Shown in pieces: positions 53,082-64,000 of a DNA stretch of 64,000 bases; positions within the stretch are counted from its first letter, which is position 1; the number at the start of each line of letters is the position of its first letter. A program made the translations under genes and the position numbers. This DNA is from Campylorhamphus procurvoides (taxonomy: Eukaryota > Chordata > Aves > Passeriformes > Dendrocolaptidae). The DNA lies in NCBI GenBank assembly GCA_013396655.1, contig WBMV01000268.1, forward strand, positions 992,001-1,056,000. The letters are read 5' to 3'. Under the pieces are notes generated by a model, which was not told the origin of the DNA, made no database searches, and saw only the letters and a list, made by a program, of their open reading frames with translations.

Positions 53082-56000
53082 GTAATTCCCGCTCCGCTCT
53101 GCCCTGCCCTGCCCTGCCCTGCCCGTCGGGGCACGGCGGGCTGGGAGCGCCCTGCAGCCCCGCCGGGGCGGCTCGGGGCACACCGCCCGACCGCGCTGCC
53201 GCTCCCCGCGCTCACCCTCTGTCCCCTCTGTCCCCCCTGTCCCCTTCTCTCCCTCCGCGGCCGCGCAGCGCTGTGGCCCGCGGCAGCACAGGAGCCCGAG
53301 TACAGCTACGGCTGCGCCGAGGGCAGCTGCTACCCCGCCACCGGAGACCTGCTCATCGGCCGCGCCGCCCGCCTCTCCGCCTCCTCCACCTGCGGCCTCC
53401 GACAGCCCGAGCCCTTCTGCATCGTCAGCCACCTCCAGGTGAGCGCCGCGCCGGGCACCGCACCGGGCACCGCGGCATCCCCTGCGCGGCGCGGCGGGAC
53501 CCGCCGGCTCCGGGAGGGACGGACGGAGAGAGGGAGGGAGGGAGCTGCGGGACCCCACCGTGCCCCGTGCGGGACCCCACCGTGCCCCGTGCGGGACCCC
53601 ACCGTGCCCCGTGCGGGACCCCACACCCCGCGTCCGGGGAATCCCTCGTGCTTTTCGGCCGCGCTCTTCCTGATCGAGGCCAGTAAGGAGGAATGTGCCG
53701 CAGTAGGTTCAATTAATGCTTTATTTCCAGGCTCGCTCGGAACCGTCTAGACAGCTTCCTGATGGAGAGTGGGCTGTGGGGCCCGGCAATGTTTTGGCCG
53801 CAGTCCCCGTAATGTAATTACATGTGTATGGTTTCCGAATGAAATGATGCAAATAAGGTTGTCTCAGCACATCTGGTGGAAAACAGAGCTCGTTGCTATT
53901 TAAGCCAGAAGCAGCTCACCAGACTTAAAATCTCAGAGGCAGAAGGGATGGTGGAGAAGAATAAAATATGAGTTATAAGTGTAACTCTGCAGAACTGAAA
54001 GTAAAGGGATAATCTCCGAACGAGTTACTGTGGAGACAATAGGGCCGGATTCTGGCACTTGGAAGGAAAACCACGGGAAGCAGGAGGGGCTGTAGCACTT
54101 GACCCATTTGTGCCCTGAAGTTACCAAATTTCCCCCCTCCTTCTCCGCCTTTAGTTTTACCATAGTGCTCTATGTACTAGAGTTAATACTTTATTTAACA
54201 TGGGGTTTAGCTTTGCTCGAGCCTTTTCAGGGTATGTTGGGATTGACTTCAACAACATTAGCATCTCTGGTAGAACAAAGTAACAAGGGCATTTTATTAT
54301 GTTTTCTTGTCTCCAAAAAATGTTGAAATGCCACAGTAAAAAGCATTGCTTCAGAAGTTCTCCTCTGCCTTTATTCTTGATCCCACAGCCTCAGTTCAGC
54401 ATTTGGGATGTCCCTGATTACTTCTGAACCATAATGGGTGGTATTGAAGAAATCATGGGAAGGTACTGAGTATCCTCTTAATAACGTGAGATCTGGGTGT
54501 GTTGAGTGCTTTGCAGAATTAGATCTTCTAGGACTCAGTTTTGGTGGGAGGAGTGAGTTGTGGCGTGAGGTGCTGGGGCAGAGGAACTTGTAGACAGCAG
54601 TAGGGGACATCTTCCCCAGGACCCCTGCTCTTGGTATTCTCTGCTGGAGAAGTCTTTGAGGGCTCGTGGTGGGTGAAGCTCTGAGCTTGGGAGGGGCCAC
54701 TGAAGCCGAAATTGGTGAAATGGAAAGCCTGTGTGGCACAGACCTGCCAGCTCTCACATTCTTGGCTGATAAACACCATGCTTGTCTCCATAAATGTGCT
54801 CTAGGAATGATGCCTGTGTAGCTTCTGACAGTGATGAGTTGCTGCTGTGTCAGGGCTCCCTCACTGCCATGCAATGAGCTCCTCTCCCTCATTTGCCCCC
54901 TCCAGTTGATTTGGACAGGAGCCCTCCCTTTTGGTTAGGTTTGCATCCTACCTTACAAAATCAGAAAGTGGTGGGTTTGGCCACTAGGACAATGCAAAAA
55001 TAGCACTGTTTGTACTAATAACCACGATGGGGTTTTGTCCTCCTGGTGAAGAAGCTTCTGGTTTTCCCAAGCAGCACATACCAGACTTGCTCTGAGCTGG
55101 TTTTCTGTGGTCACACCTTGTAGTGTGTGCGGTTGGATTTCACATGCATACCTTGGGGTTGCAATAGCAGGTAGATGCAAGGAGGAGCTGGACAATCTGG
55201 ATTCAGAGTCAAGTTAACCCTGCGCTGAAAGGGCTTGGTCACAAATCATTGATAATCTTTTATCATTTGTAATCTTGGCATTACAAGAGGTATCCCTAAT
55301 GCAGACAACTTGCACCTCCAAGCTAGCTCCCAAAAGCTGATGTTATCTCACACAAGTTTTTGAAGGTGCAATTTTGCACATGTGCATTTTTACAGAAGCA
55401 ATTCAGCAATTTTCTGTAGATGCTGGTTTTGGTTTTGGCTTCTGCTGGACAATATGTGTGTTGGAAGAGATTTCCTGAAACTGCAATTTTGATAGAAAAC
55501 ATACTTCCCCTAAAAATGTTTATGGAATTCCTGGCATATTTTCCATTTGGCAATTTGCATTAATTCATAAAGGTAAATACACTTGGTATTTCAACAAAAA
55601 AAACCCTTTTGATTACTCCTGCAGGCAAAATGAATGGAATGTGATATGGATGGAAAATACTCTTATCTGCAGGAAGCAACTATTGCCCCATGGATAAAAT
55701 CAGTAATGCTGGCTATCATGTTGTTTCAGGAGGACAAAAAATGTTTCATATGTGACTCTGAGGATCCCTTCCATGAAACTCTAAATCCTGACAGTCATCG
55801 CATAGAAAATGTGGTCACCACATTCGCTCCAAACCGCCTGAAGCTCTGGTGGCAGTCGGAAAATGGTATGGGGTTTGTCTGGAGCCATTTCCGGGGCTGG
55901 GAGCTGTTTTCCCTCCTTTTGTTTAAGGGTACCTGTGGGTTTGCTGTAATCTCTGGCGTGGTGATTACTGCCCTGTGAAGGATCGTGCTGTGTGAGCAGG

Positions 56001-59000
56001 GATGAGTAAAACTGGCTGCTTTTGTGTGCTCTGGAGTGATCCTTAATCCATAAGGAAAGCCCTAGAGCCCTCCAGGAGTGTTGGAAACAGCTGGCTCAGC
56101 ACATTGCAAGAAACCTTTCCTTAAAGAGAAAAGTTTTCCACGCTGGCTTTAGATATCCCTCGAGTTTGGGCAGTGGGAGTGGAGCAGCCTTCCAGGAGTA
56201 AATATCCCTTGTGGTGCTGCCAAGGAAGCACCGCAGGGTTTCCCCACGCCGCTGGACTGGAGGGAAGGTGTGGAAGAGGGAGGTTTGGGCACAGAGCCGG
56301 GGGCTGTCACCCTGCCTGCAGACCTCCCGTCTCCCTCTCCTACCCCAGGAAAGGAAAACCAGGGATATCTCTTACCCTGCAAGCTGCCTTCTCCCTCCTG
56401 TGCTCCCTGAATCCCTGTATCCATGTGCCAAACAATAAAAGGAACTCCAGAAACAAGCCAGCTGCTTAAAAAACACATCACACGTTAGTTTGGTGGGGTT
56501 TTTTTGCTTGGTTGTTGTTTTTATTTTAAAATCCTTCCTCTGCCTGTTTTACTTTTCTGGTTATGTTTTTGGCATGCCTTCATACACAAAGCAAGGCATG
56601 GAGGTTTCTCAAAGAGCAGTCCTACCCTGAAGCCCTAAAGTCATCTGGACAGGGTGGGGTTTCTGCAAATGCATTGGCAGTAGCTGCCTTACTGTATATG
56701 AAAAAAAAAAGTTAATATTTGCAACAGTTTTGCTGCTTGTTAAAGAAAGGTTTCCATTAAATAATTTTTAACCATTTAGATCAGCCTAGCAAGCTGCTTG
56801 CCTCCAGTGGCTCTCTTCTAGCGCTCCAGATAATTCATGTTTCTTGCAACAGACTTGGCAGCATTCACACAGAAAAGTTCTTAGCTCATAAGGTCATGAA
56901 AATGTCCTTCAACAATAAAAAACAAATGATTCTTTCTGTCCAATTCATGTTTTCTTCTATTCAGGCACACAGCATAAGGGACCATTGCTGCATGCTCCAC
57001 ATAATGTTACAGCTGGTTGAAAATTTAAGTGCTTTATTGTTTTAGTATTTTCATTTCTTACCCTTTCTCCTCTCTGTAAATCTTGATTTTATTTTTTGTT
57101 TTGAGCTACAGTGTAATTAGTATCCAGCTGTTTTGAGAGGTCTTTTCACAAGGCAAAATAATATTTGTAGCTGTTTTTCTTCCTTTCTGTGTAGAGTCCT
57201 TGACCGTAGGTAGTCGTACAGCAGAGTTGGGAAAACCTTTTGCTTCTCCCCGGTTTCCTAGCCCTCATGATTGCAAAGCAGGACTGTGATAGTTGCTTTA
57301 GGAGTATCTCAAAATCCAGTAAAGGAACTGTGTATGGGAGAGTTCAGGCTCTGTGAAAAATGGTGAGAAATAGCATCCAGCAGACATTGGTGAGCTTTGG
57401 GGTGTTAGGGCTGCAGAAGCTCTACTGCCAGGTGGGCTGTAGTACTTTAGGACAACCTGGGGTCATTGTGTAGGTCTGGGCTCAGCATACCCAGCTGTAC
57501 CAGCTGCTGGGTGCTTTGGTGCCAGGACCCAGCCCATAGCAGTCCTGTCCTTGTCCTACATCTAGTGATGCCAGCCACGGTACACAGTCTGAAATAACAG
57601 CACTGCAGGCTCAGCACCTGGAGTATTTGGTGCCAGTGGTGCACAGGAATCCCATGTGTGATATGCTCTTCAGCAGGTCCTTGGTGTCTTCCCCTGGACC
57701 TCAGGAGTGCACTAACCCTCATATTCCTATTTTACAACAGAGCCAAGTGGTAAAGAAAGAGTATCTGCCAAAAGAGCGAAGAGCTTTGGCAAAATTTAGG
57801 TGTAGAAACTGGCAGGTGTCCTTGTTTGGTGCACTCCTTCTTTTCTCTGCCCCTGCAGGTTTGGAAAACGTGACTATCCAGCTGGACCTGGAGGCTGAGT
57901 TTCATTTCACTCATCTCATTATGACCTTCAAGGTAAGAAAGCCTCCCCCTGAACCCTAAACCAGAAGGAAATGAGAGATCTCATAGTCCTTTGCATCTAT
58001 TTGATATTTGGGATTTGGGCTTTGTCTGGGCTGTTTGGACTGATTTTTTTTTTGAGCTACCGACCATTAACCCCTGCTGAAGTCATGCAGAAAGGCTGAG
58101 TTGTGACTTGAGTTTAAACTCCAGGAAGGCTGCAGGAGTCATTCTGAAGCTGGGGTTTGTATTGGTGTGTCTCCAGTGGTTGTGTTCTAGAAGATAGTTA
58201 GCTAAATCATATAGCAGCAAGGATTTTTTTTTTCCTAAGAAAACTTGGCCATGGTATCAGCTTTCATTTGGCAAATGGAAGGGTCTTCAGGAAGAAGGAA
58301 CATCTGTACACAAAGTGTCTTTGTTTCTTTACAAACAGATGTCTTGGAATGGCAGATTATGTCCTGTACATCCTAAATCACAGGCAAGCACTAGTGGCAA
58401 CCTTCAGATGAGGTTTCAGGGGCTGCGGTTCCTGGAGCACTAAATCCCTGCTCCTCCCATGTAGTCTAATTAATCTCTTTGTTTTTACCTATCAGCTTTC
58501 AAGGAAAGCTGGTTCCTCTTTCCTGTGGCATCAGCTAGGGTTTCTCCCCTTGCCTCAAGGTGGTGGCTGCAGCGGAAGATGCTCCTTTCTGCTGGACCCA
58601 GCAGCGAGGGACCCCCAAAAAACTCCTAATGTGATGAGGCTGCTGCAGCCACTGTACCCCAGTGCTGGGGCTTGGTCTGCCATCAGGAGGAAGACTGTAG
58701 GGGAAGGATAATTTTGATGATTCATTGACGTAGCTTGTGTGGTAAAAACTGGAGCTGCCTTACCTCTAGGTTGCTGCGTTTTTGTTGGGCGAGATACCAG
58801 TTTCTAAGTCGGGTGTTATTTTCAGCCAGGAAGCACAGAGAAATTTTCTTTCCAGCTGTGACTGAAATCCTTTTGTGCTTGGCTCCAGAAGGTCCCCCTA
58901 TGAATATATAAAACTAACAAAGGCAACACCAATACTGTTGGTGTTTCTTGGTGGGTGCAGGTGTTAAATTAATACCTGTTTTTTGAAAGGCAGTGCATTA

Positions 59001-62000
59001 ATTGAAACATGAACTTTTTTAGGTTAGAGGGATTCAAATTTAAATATTTCAAAAACCTCATAAACTACTTGTTCTAGAGTTGAATACATGAAGGTAAGAA
59101 GGACAGTGGTTTGTCAGTGGTGAAGCAAATGAACCCTGCCAGAGTTTGGGCAAGGCCAGCTGGAGGACGGTCACCGGGGTCTGGGGGAGTCAAATGCAGC
59201 AAGAGTGCGTGAAGCGGAGCCACTCAATCTCCTTAAAAAAGGTGGTTTTCTTAAGCCAGCACAGAGGATAACTGGCACTGAACATCAGAGACACTGCTGA
59301 AGGTCATGTGGGCAGATGAAGAGAGGTGGGCAGTTCCAGAGCTGCTCTGAGCATCAGAGGTAACTGCTCAGCAAGAGCTAGGTGTCAGAGCTGGATGGGA
59401 AGCACTGACAGTGGCCTCCTCAGAGGGGAGAGGAGGCCCATTAGGTCCTTTGTAAGAAATTAGGCAAGGAGGTACAGCAATGAAGAAGGCTGTGCTGCTT
59501 TCCACAAGCAGTGGAAAAAATCCTTTTGTCTTGCTAAAGCCCTGCTTTAACCCCCCACTTTTCAGGAAGTATTTGGAATCCCAAAAGCTTACAAGTTTGC
59601 TTATTTATTTTAAGTGCATTTAAGCACTTGGCCACTGAGTGCCATCTTTCGAAGATGGGGTGTCTGTGGTTTGATGTGTGCTACTTCAAATGTCTGCCTC
59701 TGAGCAGAAAGTGGGGTATCATCAAAGAAATAATTCCAAATATTGGAAACAGTGCAGGGAAAGAGATTAAAATTCAGATATAGATTGCTCACACTAAAAA
59801 GCACTCAATGTAAATGCAAGTAATAATTAACCAATAAAACCTCTTTTGTTTTTCTTACTGTTAGACATTCCGTCCTGCTGCAATGCTGATTGAAAGATCA
59901 TCTGACTTTGGACAGACATGGCAAGTTTATAGGTATTTTGCATATGACTGTGAGAGCTCCTTTCCTGGGATTTCAACTGGACCCATGAAGAAAGTGGATG
60001 ATATAATTTGTGATTCCCGATATTCTGACATTGAACCTTCAACAGAAGGAGAGGTCAGAGGCTTTTGTTTTCCAGTATGTGTATTGTGTAGACCTTTTCT
60101 GTCTTGTTTTTAAATCTGAATCTTTTGTTATTTGATTTTTCCTCCAGGTAATATATCGTGTTTTAGATCCTGCATTTCGAATTGAAGATCCATACAGTCC
60201 AAGGATCCAAAGTATGTATGCAGTTACCTTTCAGACTCATTTGAAAGCATTTCAGTACTTACTTGCTTACAAAAACCCGTAAGCCACAAAGTCATGCCTT
60301 AGCCTCAGCTGCAGTTTTGAAGTCATATGAATACCTTTGTGCATGGTTCCTTTACCTGACTCAGACAATGATGTGCTGGGAAATAATGATCAGTGTTGTC
60401 AACTCAAGGGATTGCTCTCACTCACTGGAGTTGGTCCTTTTCTTAACTGATCAGAGATTTATTTTCATTGAAGACCCCCTCTCCTCAAAATACGTGCAAT
60501 TGCCAAGAGAAACCTTGGAATGTGATCCTGTAATAGTACAGTATTCAGAAAGCAAAGAAACAGAACTACAAAGGTACTTAGATCTTTGTGCGTTTCTAGC
60601 TCAGTTAGTGGGGTCATGTTTTATTTTTCAGAGCACTGAGTCATGACTGTGGAACAGTTGGCCATGGTAGCACTGCATGGCTGTACTACACAGACGTGGT
60701 CATAAACCACAGCTTACTGTAGTGTTCGTGTATGGTTGTGGCAATCCATGAATGTAAAGGCAGAGAGATCTGTTGCTCAGAGTGGCTCAAAGAGAAATAT
60801 CACAGGGCATTTTAGCCTGAGGGAACTGCAGTGCTTGGCTTTAAGCTTGACCTCCAATTTAATGTGCATTCTCAGTTTCAGTTCGTGTCCTTCAGTGCAA
60901 AGCTACCCGGAGCAGCAGGAAATATCAGCAGTAGAGGAGTGTCAGCTGCTTGCTATATCAGTCTAATGTTGGGGTTTTTTTAACCAACATTTTAAAGAAG
61001 AAACTGCTTTTATGGGCTTGAAGTGCTTTTTCAAGTGTAGTGCATAGCTATAAGAAATTACACAGGATTCACAATATCAAAGTGAACATGTACACTCAAT
61101 TAATTACTGGAATATTGTCTTGCCGTGGATTATCCCTCAAGAACTTCTTTGTATTTGGTCAGTGATGGGGTGTTGCTTCTTTCCACAAAATGTAACTAGT
61201 TATATTTGCTAGGAAAGTTGGGCATATGCAAAACAAGAATTATTTGTATCTTTGTTTCCAACTAAGATGTTTTCCAAAAGGCTTTCCTTAAGGCTCCTGG
61301 TCCACGTGTCAGTAGTTTCTTAGTATCAAGGCCCTGCCCACTGTAAATTTTAAAGCCACAAAAAAACAGTGTCTTTTTGGTGGTGCTGTTCTGCCTGCCT
61401 TTAATATTTGTAGTTGTGCCTCCACATGTCTTCAATAATACAGACTAATATTCTTAATTAGGCTTAAACTTACTTATACAGTAGTCAACCTGTAGTCAAA
61501 CAATGTAATTTTTTTTTAATTTGGGAGTGCAAAGTGATGTGTAGTATGTAAGTGCTGAAATTAAATCTGAGCTAATCTGCCTGTAGGAAGCGTGCTTAGG
61601 AAGCCACTCCTGGCTTCCTCCCATTCAGTACAGTATCTGGTAAATAATTCCAAAATGGCTTTTTTTGGCTATTTTTTTTTGTGCGTCCTCTGCAGACCTG
61701 TTAAAGATCACAAACCTGAGAGTCAAATTCGTCAAGCTGCACACGCTGGGAGATAACCTGTTGGACTCTAGGATGGAGATCCGAGAGAAGTACTACTATG
61801 CCATCTACGACATGGTGGTTCGGGGGAACTGTTTCTGCTACGGACACGCCAGCGAGTGTGCCCCGGTGGAGGGCTTGGATGAAGAGGTGGAAGGAATGGT
61901 AAATATCCACACTTTTTTGCATAAAGCTCTTCCCATCTGTGCCTCTTCCAAGTGATTGAACACGAAAGCAAAGATGGCGCTCTGTACCGCTCCTCCGCAC

Positions 62001-63971
62001 TCTCGATTTTTTAAACAAGAAAACTGGTGAAAACTGTTTTAACATTCTTTTTCTAATTATGTTAAAAGAGATGATGAAATTAAAAGGTAGAAATGAAGAA
62101 ACCTTATGGGGTCAGAGACGGGCGTTGATTTGATTACCCTAAAATTGGAGCAAATGGAGGCATCAAAGGATGATACATCAAAGGTGAATCAAACATGACC
62201 TATGTTTGTGTCAGTTTTTGCCAGATGAAAAGTGGAGGCTGTAACCTTAGTTAACATAGGCCCTGAAGGAAAATCCTGATTGCTTCCCTGGTACAATGCA
62301 GCACAAGTGCCACATTCCTTCTGGGGTCTGTTTTTTCCCATGATTTTTGCCTGACAAGCAGTAATAGCATCCTTGTTAATGAGTGAGTTATTAATGGGTG
62401 GAAATGTGAAGCATGCAGGCAGGTTGTGGGGGTTGTCCAGGGGCTGCAGGATGCTGTTGAGCCAGATGTGCTCTTTTGCCCTGTGCTTTTGGTCAGTGTC
62501 TCCACCCGAGCTTTGCCTTTAACATCATGGCTTCAGTGCTGGTAGTCCCAGTGGTCTATGGCAGCAGCTCTCACATGGTCATTGTAGGTCTACTCAGTGC
62601 TTGTTCTGTACACATTGAAGGCAAAGTATGGAGTTGATAGATAAACCCCATCCAAACTGCTTGTCATCTTTGCTTTGAGAACCAGGGCAGGGCTAGAACC
62701 AGGGCGCTGGGCTAGTGGTGCTGATAAACTATAGATACATGTTAATAGCTAATTAACAGCTAATAAACAGCCAACTTTTAGTTCCAAGAGGCTTTTGTGA
62801 TTATGGAGGTGGAACTGTGCTTTCCTTGTTTATGTCTGAAAGCATTTATTCAGGCTCTAGTTCCAGTAAGGAAAGAAGGACAAGTTTGCATGAAGACATT
62901 CTTACCTTGGCAGGTAAAAAGACACTTCTTTACACCTTTATGAATGCAGATACGTGGATGAAAGTCTCCCAAAGTATATCCATTATTAGTTGGAGAATGT
63001 TTTTTTCTTTCCTTTTATAACCAACTCTTTTTTTTTCAATTACAGGTCCATGGGCACTGCATGTGCAGACATAATACCAAAGGATTAAACTGTGAACAGT
63101 GTTTGGATTTCCACCATGACTTACCCTGGCGCCCTGCTGAAGGTCGCAATAGTAACGCATGCAAAAGTGAGTTTGACTGGAACACAGAACTGTATGCTGT
63201 GCTCTTACTTGGGAACTTGTGACCATGTGTAAAATCCTGCATGTTCTTTGGCGGGCACCAGTGTGTCTTTTATGGAGACTTACATCTCCTCATGGACCAG
63301 ACTCTTACTTTGCTTTCCGTCTTTGTCACAGAGTGCAACTGCAATGGCCACTCCAGCCAGTGCCACTTCGACATGGCTGTGTACATGACGACGGGGAACA
63401 CCAGCGGGGGAGTGTGTGATGATTGCCAGCACAACACCATGGGACGTAACTGCGAGCAGTGCAAGCCCTTCTACTTCCAGCACCCGGAGAGAGATCTGCG
63501 GGACCCCGATGTCTGCGAGCGTAAGTGCAGCCTCACTCCTCAGGGTGGGAATGGCCTTGAGATCCCTGAGAGGGGGTGGTTGTCTTAGAAGTCTTGAGCG
63601 AGCCTGGCTGGGTCTCGTTTTCTCTTTGAGAGCCTGGAAATTTACCTGGTGCTAATGTGTTCCATCCGCGCTGTGTCTAATGCTTGCAGGAGTGGTGCAG
63701 CCTCTCTGTGCAGCAGCTGAGTTCAAATAATTTAGACTTGGCCTTTTATTTTGTGGCAGTTAATAAAACATGTGCCATGCTTCCTTCTTAGCTTGCAACT
63801 GTGACCCAGCTGGCTCCCAGAATGGTGGCATCTGCGACCGCTACACTGATTTCTCCACTGGCCTCATTGCCGGACAGTGCCGTTGTAAATTGTTTGTCGA
63901 AGGGGAGCGTTGCGACCTCTGCAAAGAAGGGTTTTATGGCCTGAGTGCCGATGACCCAGCGGGTTGTCAGT
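53045..63971 (+). CDS. LAMB1: Laminin subunit beta-1, 5' part (coding exons 1-10, continues beyond window)
   Basis: LAMB1 encodes the beta chain of the major basement-membrane laminins. The chain is secreted, trimerises with alpha and gamma chains through its C-terminal coiled coil, and polymerises through its LN domain. The ten exons seen here encode about 454 residues: signal peptide, LN domain (to about 268), LE1-3 and the first base of the next codon. Residues agree closely with human LAMB1 as I recall it ([33 protein letters not shown]). The start ATG at 53045 has a strong Kozak context (gcccgccATGg) and opens a leucine/cysteine-rich leader. Promoter features lie in the CpG island just upstream. 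Exons 3-6 and 8-10 have exactly the same lengths and phases as in LAMB4. The remaining LE repeats, LF domain and coiled coil are outside the window. Confidence 0.97.
53100..53124 (+). repeat. TGCCC pentanucleotide microsatellite in LAMB1 intron 1
   Basis: Five perfect tandem TGCCC units starting 19 bases after the exon 1 boundary. Intron 1 is only 187 bases, so the repeat is a notable part of it. Confidence 0.9.
53269..53438 (+). CDS. LAMB1: LAMB1 exon 2: leader end and LN domain start
   Basis: 170 bases, phase 1 to 0. It encodes [19 protein letters not shown], then [13 protein letters not shown] and SASSTCG. Signal cleavage is likely after the AAA run. Donor gtgagc. Confidence 0.96.
53547..53624 (+). 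repeat. 22-bp minisatellite in LAMB1 intron 2
   Basis: Three perfect 22-bp units reading gcgggaccccaccgtgcccc followed by gt (53547-53612), plus a partial fourth unit, inside the CpG island about 110 bases after exon 2. Confidence 0.92.
55730..55865 (+). CDS. LAMB1: LAMB1 exon 3: LN domain
   Basis: 136 bases, phase 0 to 1. It encodes [28 protein letters not shown] and [10 protein letters not shown]. Acceptor 'tgttgtttcag', donor gtatgg. Confidence 0.97.
57859..57932 (+). CDS. LAMB1: LAMB1 exon 4: LN domain
   Basis: 74 bases, phase 1 to 0. It encodes [20 protein letters not shown] and TFK. The NVT sequon matches a glycosylation site known in LAMB1. Confidence 0.97.
59865..60053 (+). CDS. LAMB1: LAMB1 exon 5: LN domain
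   Basis: 189 bases, phase 0 to 0. It encodes [31 protein letters not shown] and [15 protein letters not shown]. Acceptor 'cttactgttag', donor gtcaga. Confidence 0.97.
60148..60211 (+). CDS. LAMB1: LAMB1 exon 6: LN domain
   Basis: 64 bases, phase 0 to 1. It encodes [21 protein letters not shown]. It follows an intron of only 94 bases. Confidence 0.96.
61696..61898 (+). CDS. LAMB1: LAMB1 exon 7: end of LN domain and LE1 start
   Basis: 203 bases, phase 1 to 0. It encodes [40 protein letters not shown] and EVEGM. LE1 begins at about Cys269. Confidence 0.97.
63046..63166 (+). CDS. LAMB1: LAMB1 exon 8: LE1 continuation
   Basis: 121 bases, phase 0 to 1. It encodes [19 protein letters not shown] and [15 protein letters not shown]. 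Donor gtgagt. Confidence 0.97.
63332..63520 (+). CDS. LAMB1: LAMB1 exon 9: LE2
   Basis: 189 bases, phase 1 to 1. It encodes [36 protein letters not shown] and the [12 protein letters not shown] tail. Donor gtaagt. Confidence 0.97.
63792..63971 (+). CDS. LAMB1: LAMB1 exon 10: LE3
   Basis: 180 bases, phase 1 to 1. It encodes [40 protein letters not shown] and [11 protein letters not shown]. Donor gtgagt opens an intron that runs past the window end. Confidence 0.97.
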
Positions 63972-64000
63972 GTGAGTAAAAACATGTGTTCCTTTATGTG

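Larger units (their letters stand above)
52600..53640 (+). promoter_or_regulatory. LAMB1: CpG island and LAMB1 promoter region
   Basis: Dense CpG and GC content spanning the presumed promoter, exon 1 and exon 2 of LAMB1. GC-box-like words include ggggcgggg at 52819-52827 and a tggggcgg word at 52874-52881. An inverted CCAAT box (attgg) is at 52894-52898. No TATA box is evident, which is typical of a broadly expressed CpG-island promoter. The start site is not resolved, and long open frames across this island are composition artefacts. Confidence 0.8.
53439..63791 (+). other. LAMB1: LAMB1 introns 2-9
   Basis: The spans are 53439-55729, 55866-57858, 57933-59864, 60054-60147, 60212-61695, 61899-63045, 63167-63331 and 63521-63791, all GT-AG. 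Intron 2 starts with a 22-bp minisatellite. Otherwise they are AT-rich with short T or A runs and no recognised transposon or nested gene. Intron 5 is only 94 bases. Confidence 0.8.

Noticed and set aside
52410..53750. Long open reading frames on both strands (up to about 446 codons) across the GC-rich region
   Set aside because: They overlap the LAMB1 promoter, exon 1 and exon 2 in wrong frames, consist of low-complexity Pro/Arg/Ala/Gly sequence, and are expected by chance where stop codons are depleted by high GC.
1..64000. CRISPR arrays, phage or plasmid genes, prokaryotic operons, tRNA or rRNA genes
   Set aside because: None was seen by eye. Tandem repeats present are microsatellites or minisatellites, and the gene structure is that of a vertebrate nuclear genome.

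Overview
The window is vertebrate genomic DNA, almost certainly from a bird. The evidence is multi-exon genes with GT-AG introns, CR1 retrotransposon copies carrying the avian 3' tail (intron 10 of the first gene and the intergenic gap), a solo-LTR-like block that resembles LTRs common in neoavian and passerine genomes, compact introns and a GC-rich CpG-island promoter. Nothing prokaryotic is present.

The layout is simple. Positions 1-8025 hold no gene I can recognise, only an LTR-like repeat at about 592-1226 and simple repeats. Positions 8055-47770 (+ strand) carry a complete laminin beta-4 gene (LAMB4). I could place 34 coding exons with consistent splice phases and no internal stop, giving a predicted protein of about 1807 residues. 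A polyadenylation signal follows at 47971. Positions 48000-52600 are intergenic and contain a CR1 copy. A CpG island at about 52600-53640 is the promoter and first-exon region of laminin beta-1 (LAMB1, + strand). Its ATG is at 53045 and its first ten coding exons (signal peptide, LN domain, first three LE repeats and the start of the fourth) run to 63971. The rest of LAMB1 lies beyond the window.

Both genes encode beta chains of laminin heterotrimers, the secreted basement-membrane proteins. The N-terminal LN domain supports polymerisation, the LE (laminin-EGF) rods and the LF globule form the short arm, and the C-terminal coiled coil pairs with alpha and gamma chains. The two genes are tandem paralogues in the same orientation, as LAMB4 and LAMB1 are in mammals. 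Exons 3-6 and 8-10 have identical lengths and phases in both genes.

The most interesting details are in LAMB4. Exon 14 is a 132-bp symmetric exon adding a 44-residue basic segment to the LF domain that I do not recall in human LAMB4, and it contains an in-frame alternative donor. Intron 23 is a GC-AG intron. A 14-nt polypyrimidine minisatellite abuts exon 8. Intron 20 holds two perfect 14-bp hairpins within about 125 bp. I found no evidence of an undescribed biological system. All homology statements rest on recognition of the family from memory, not on a search.
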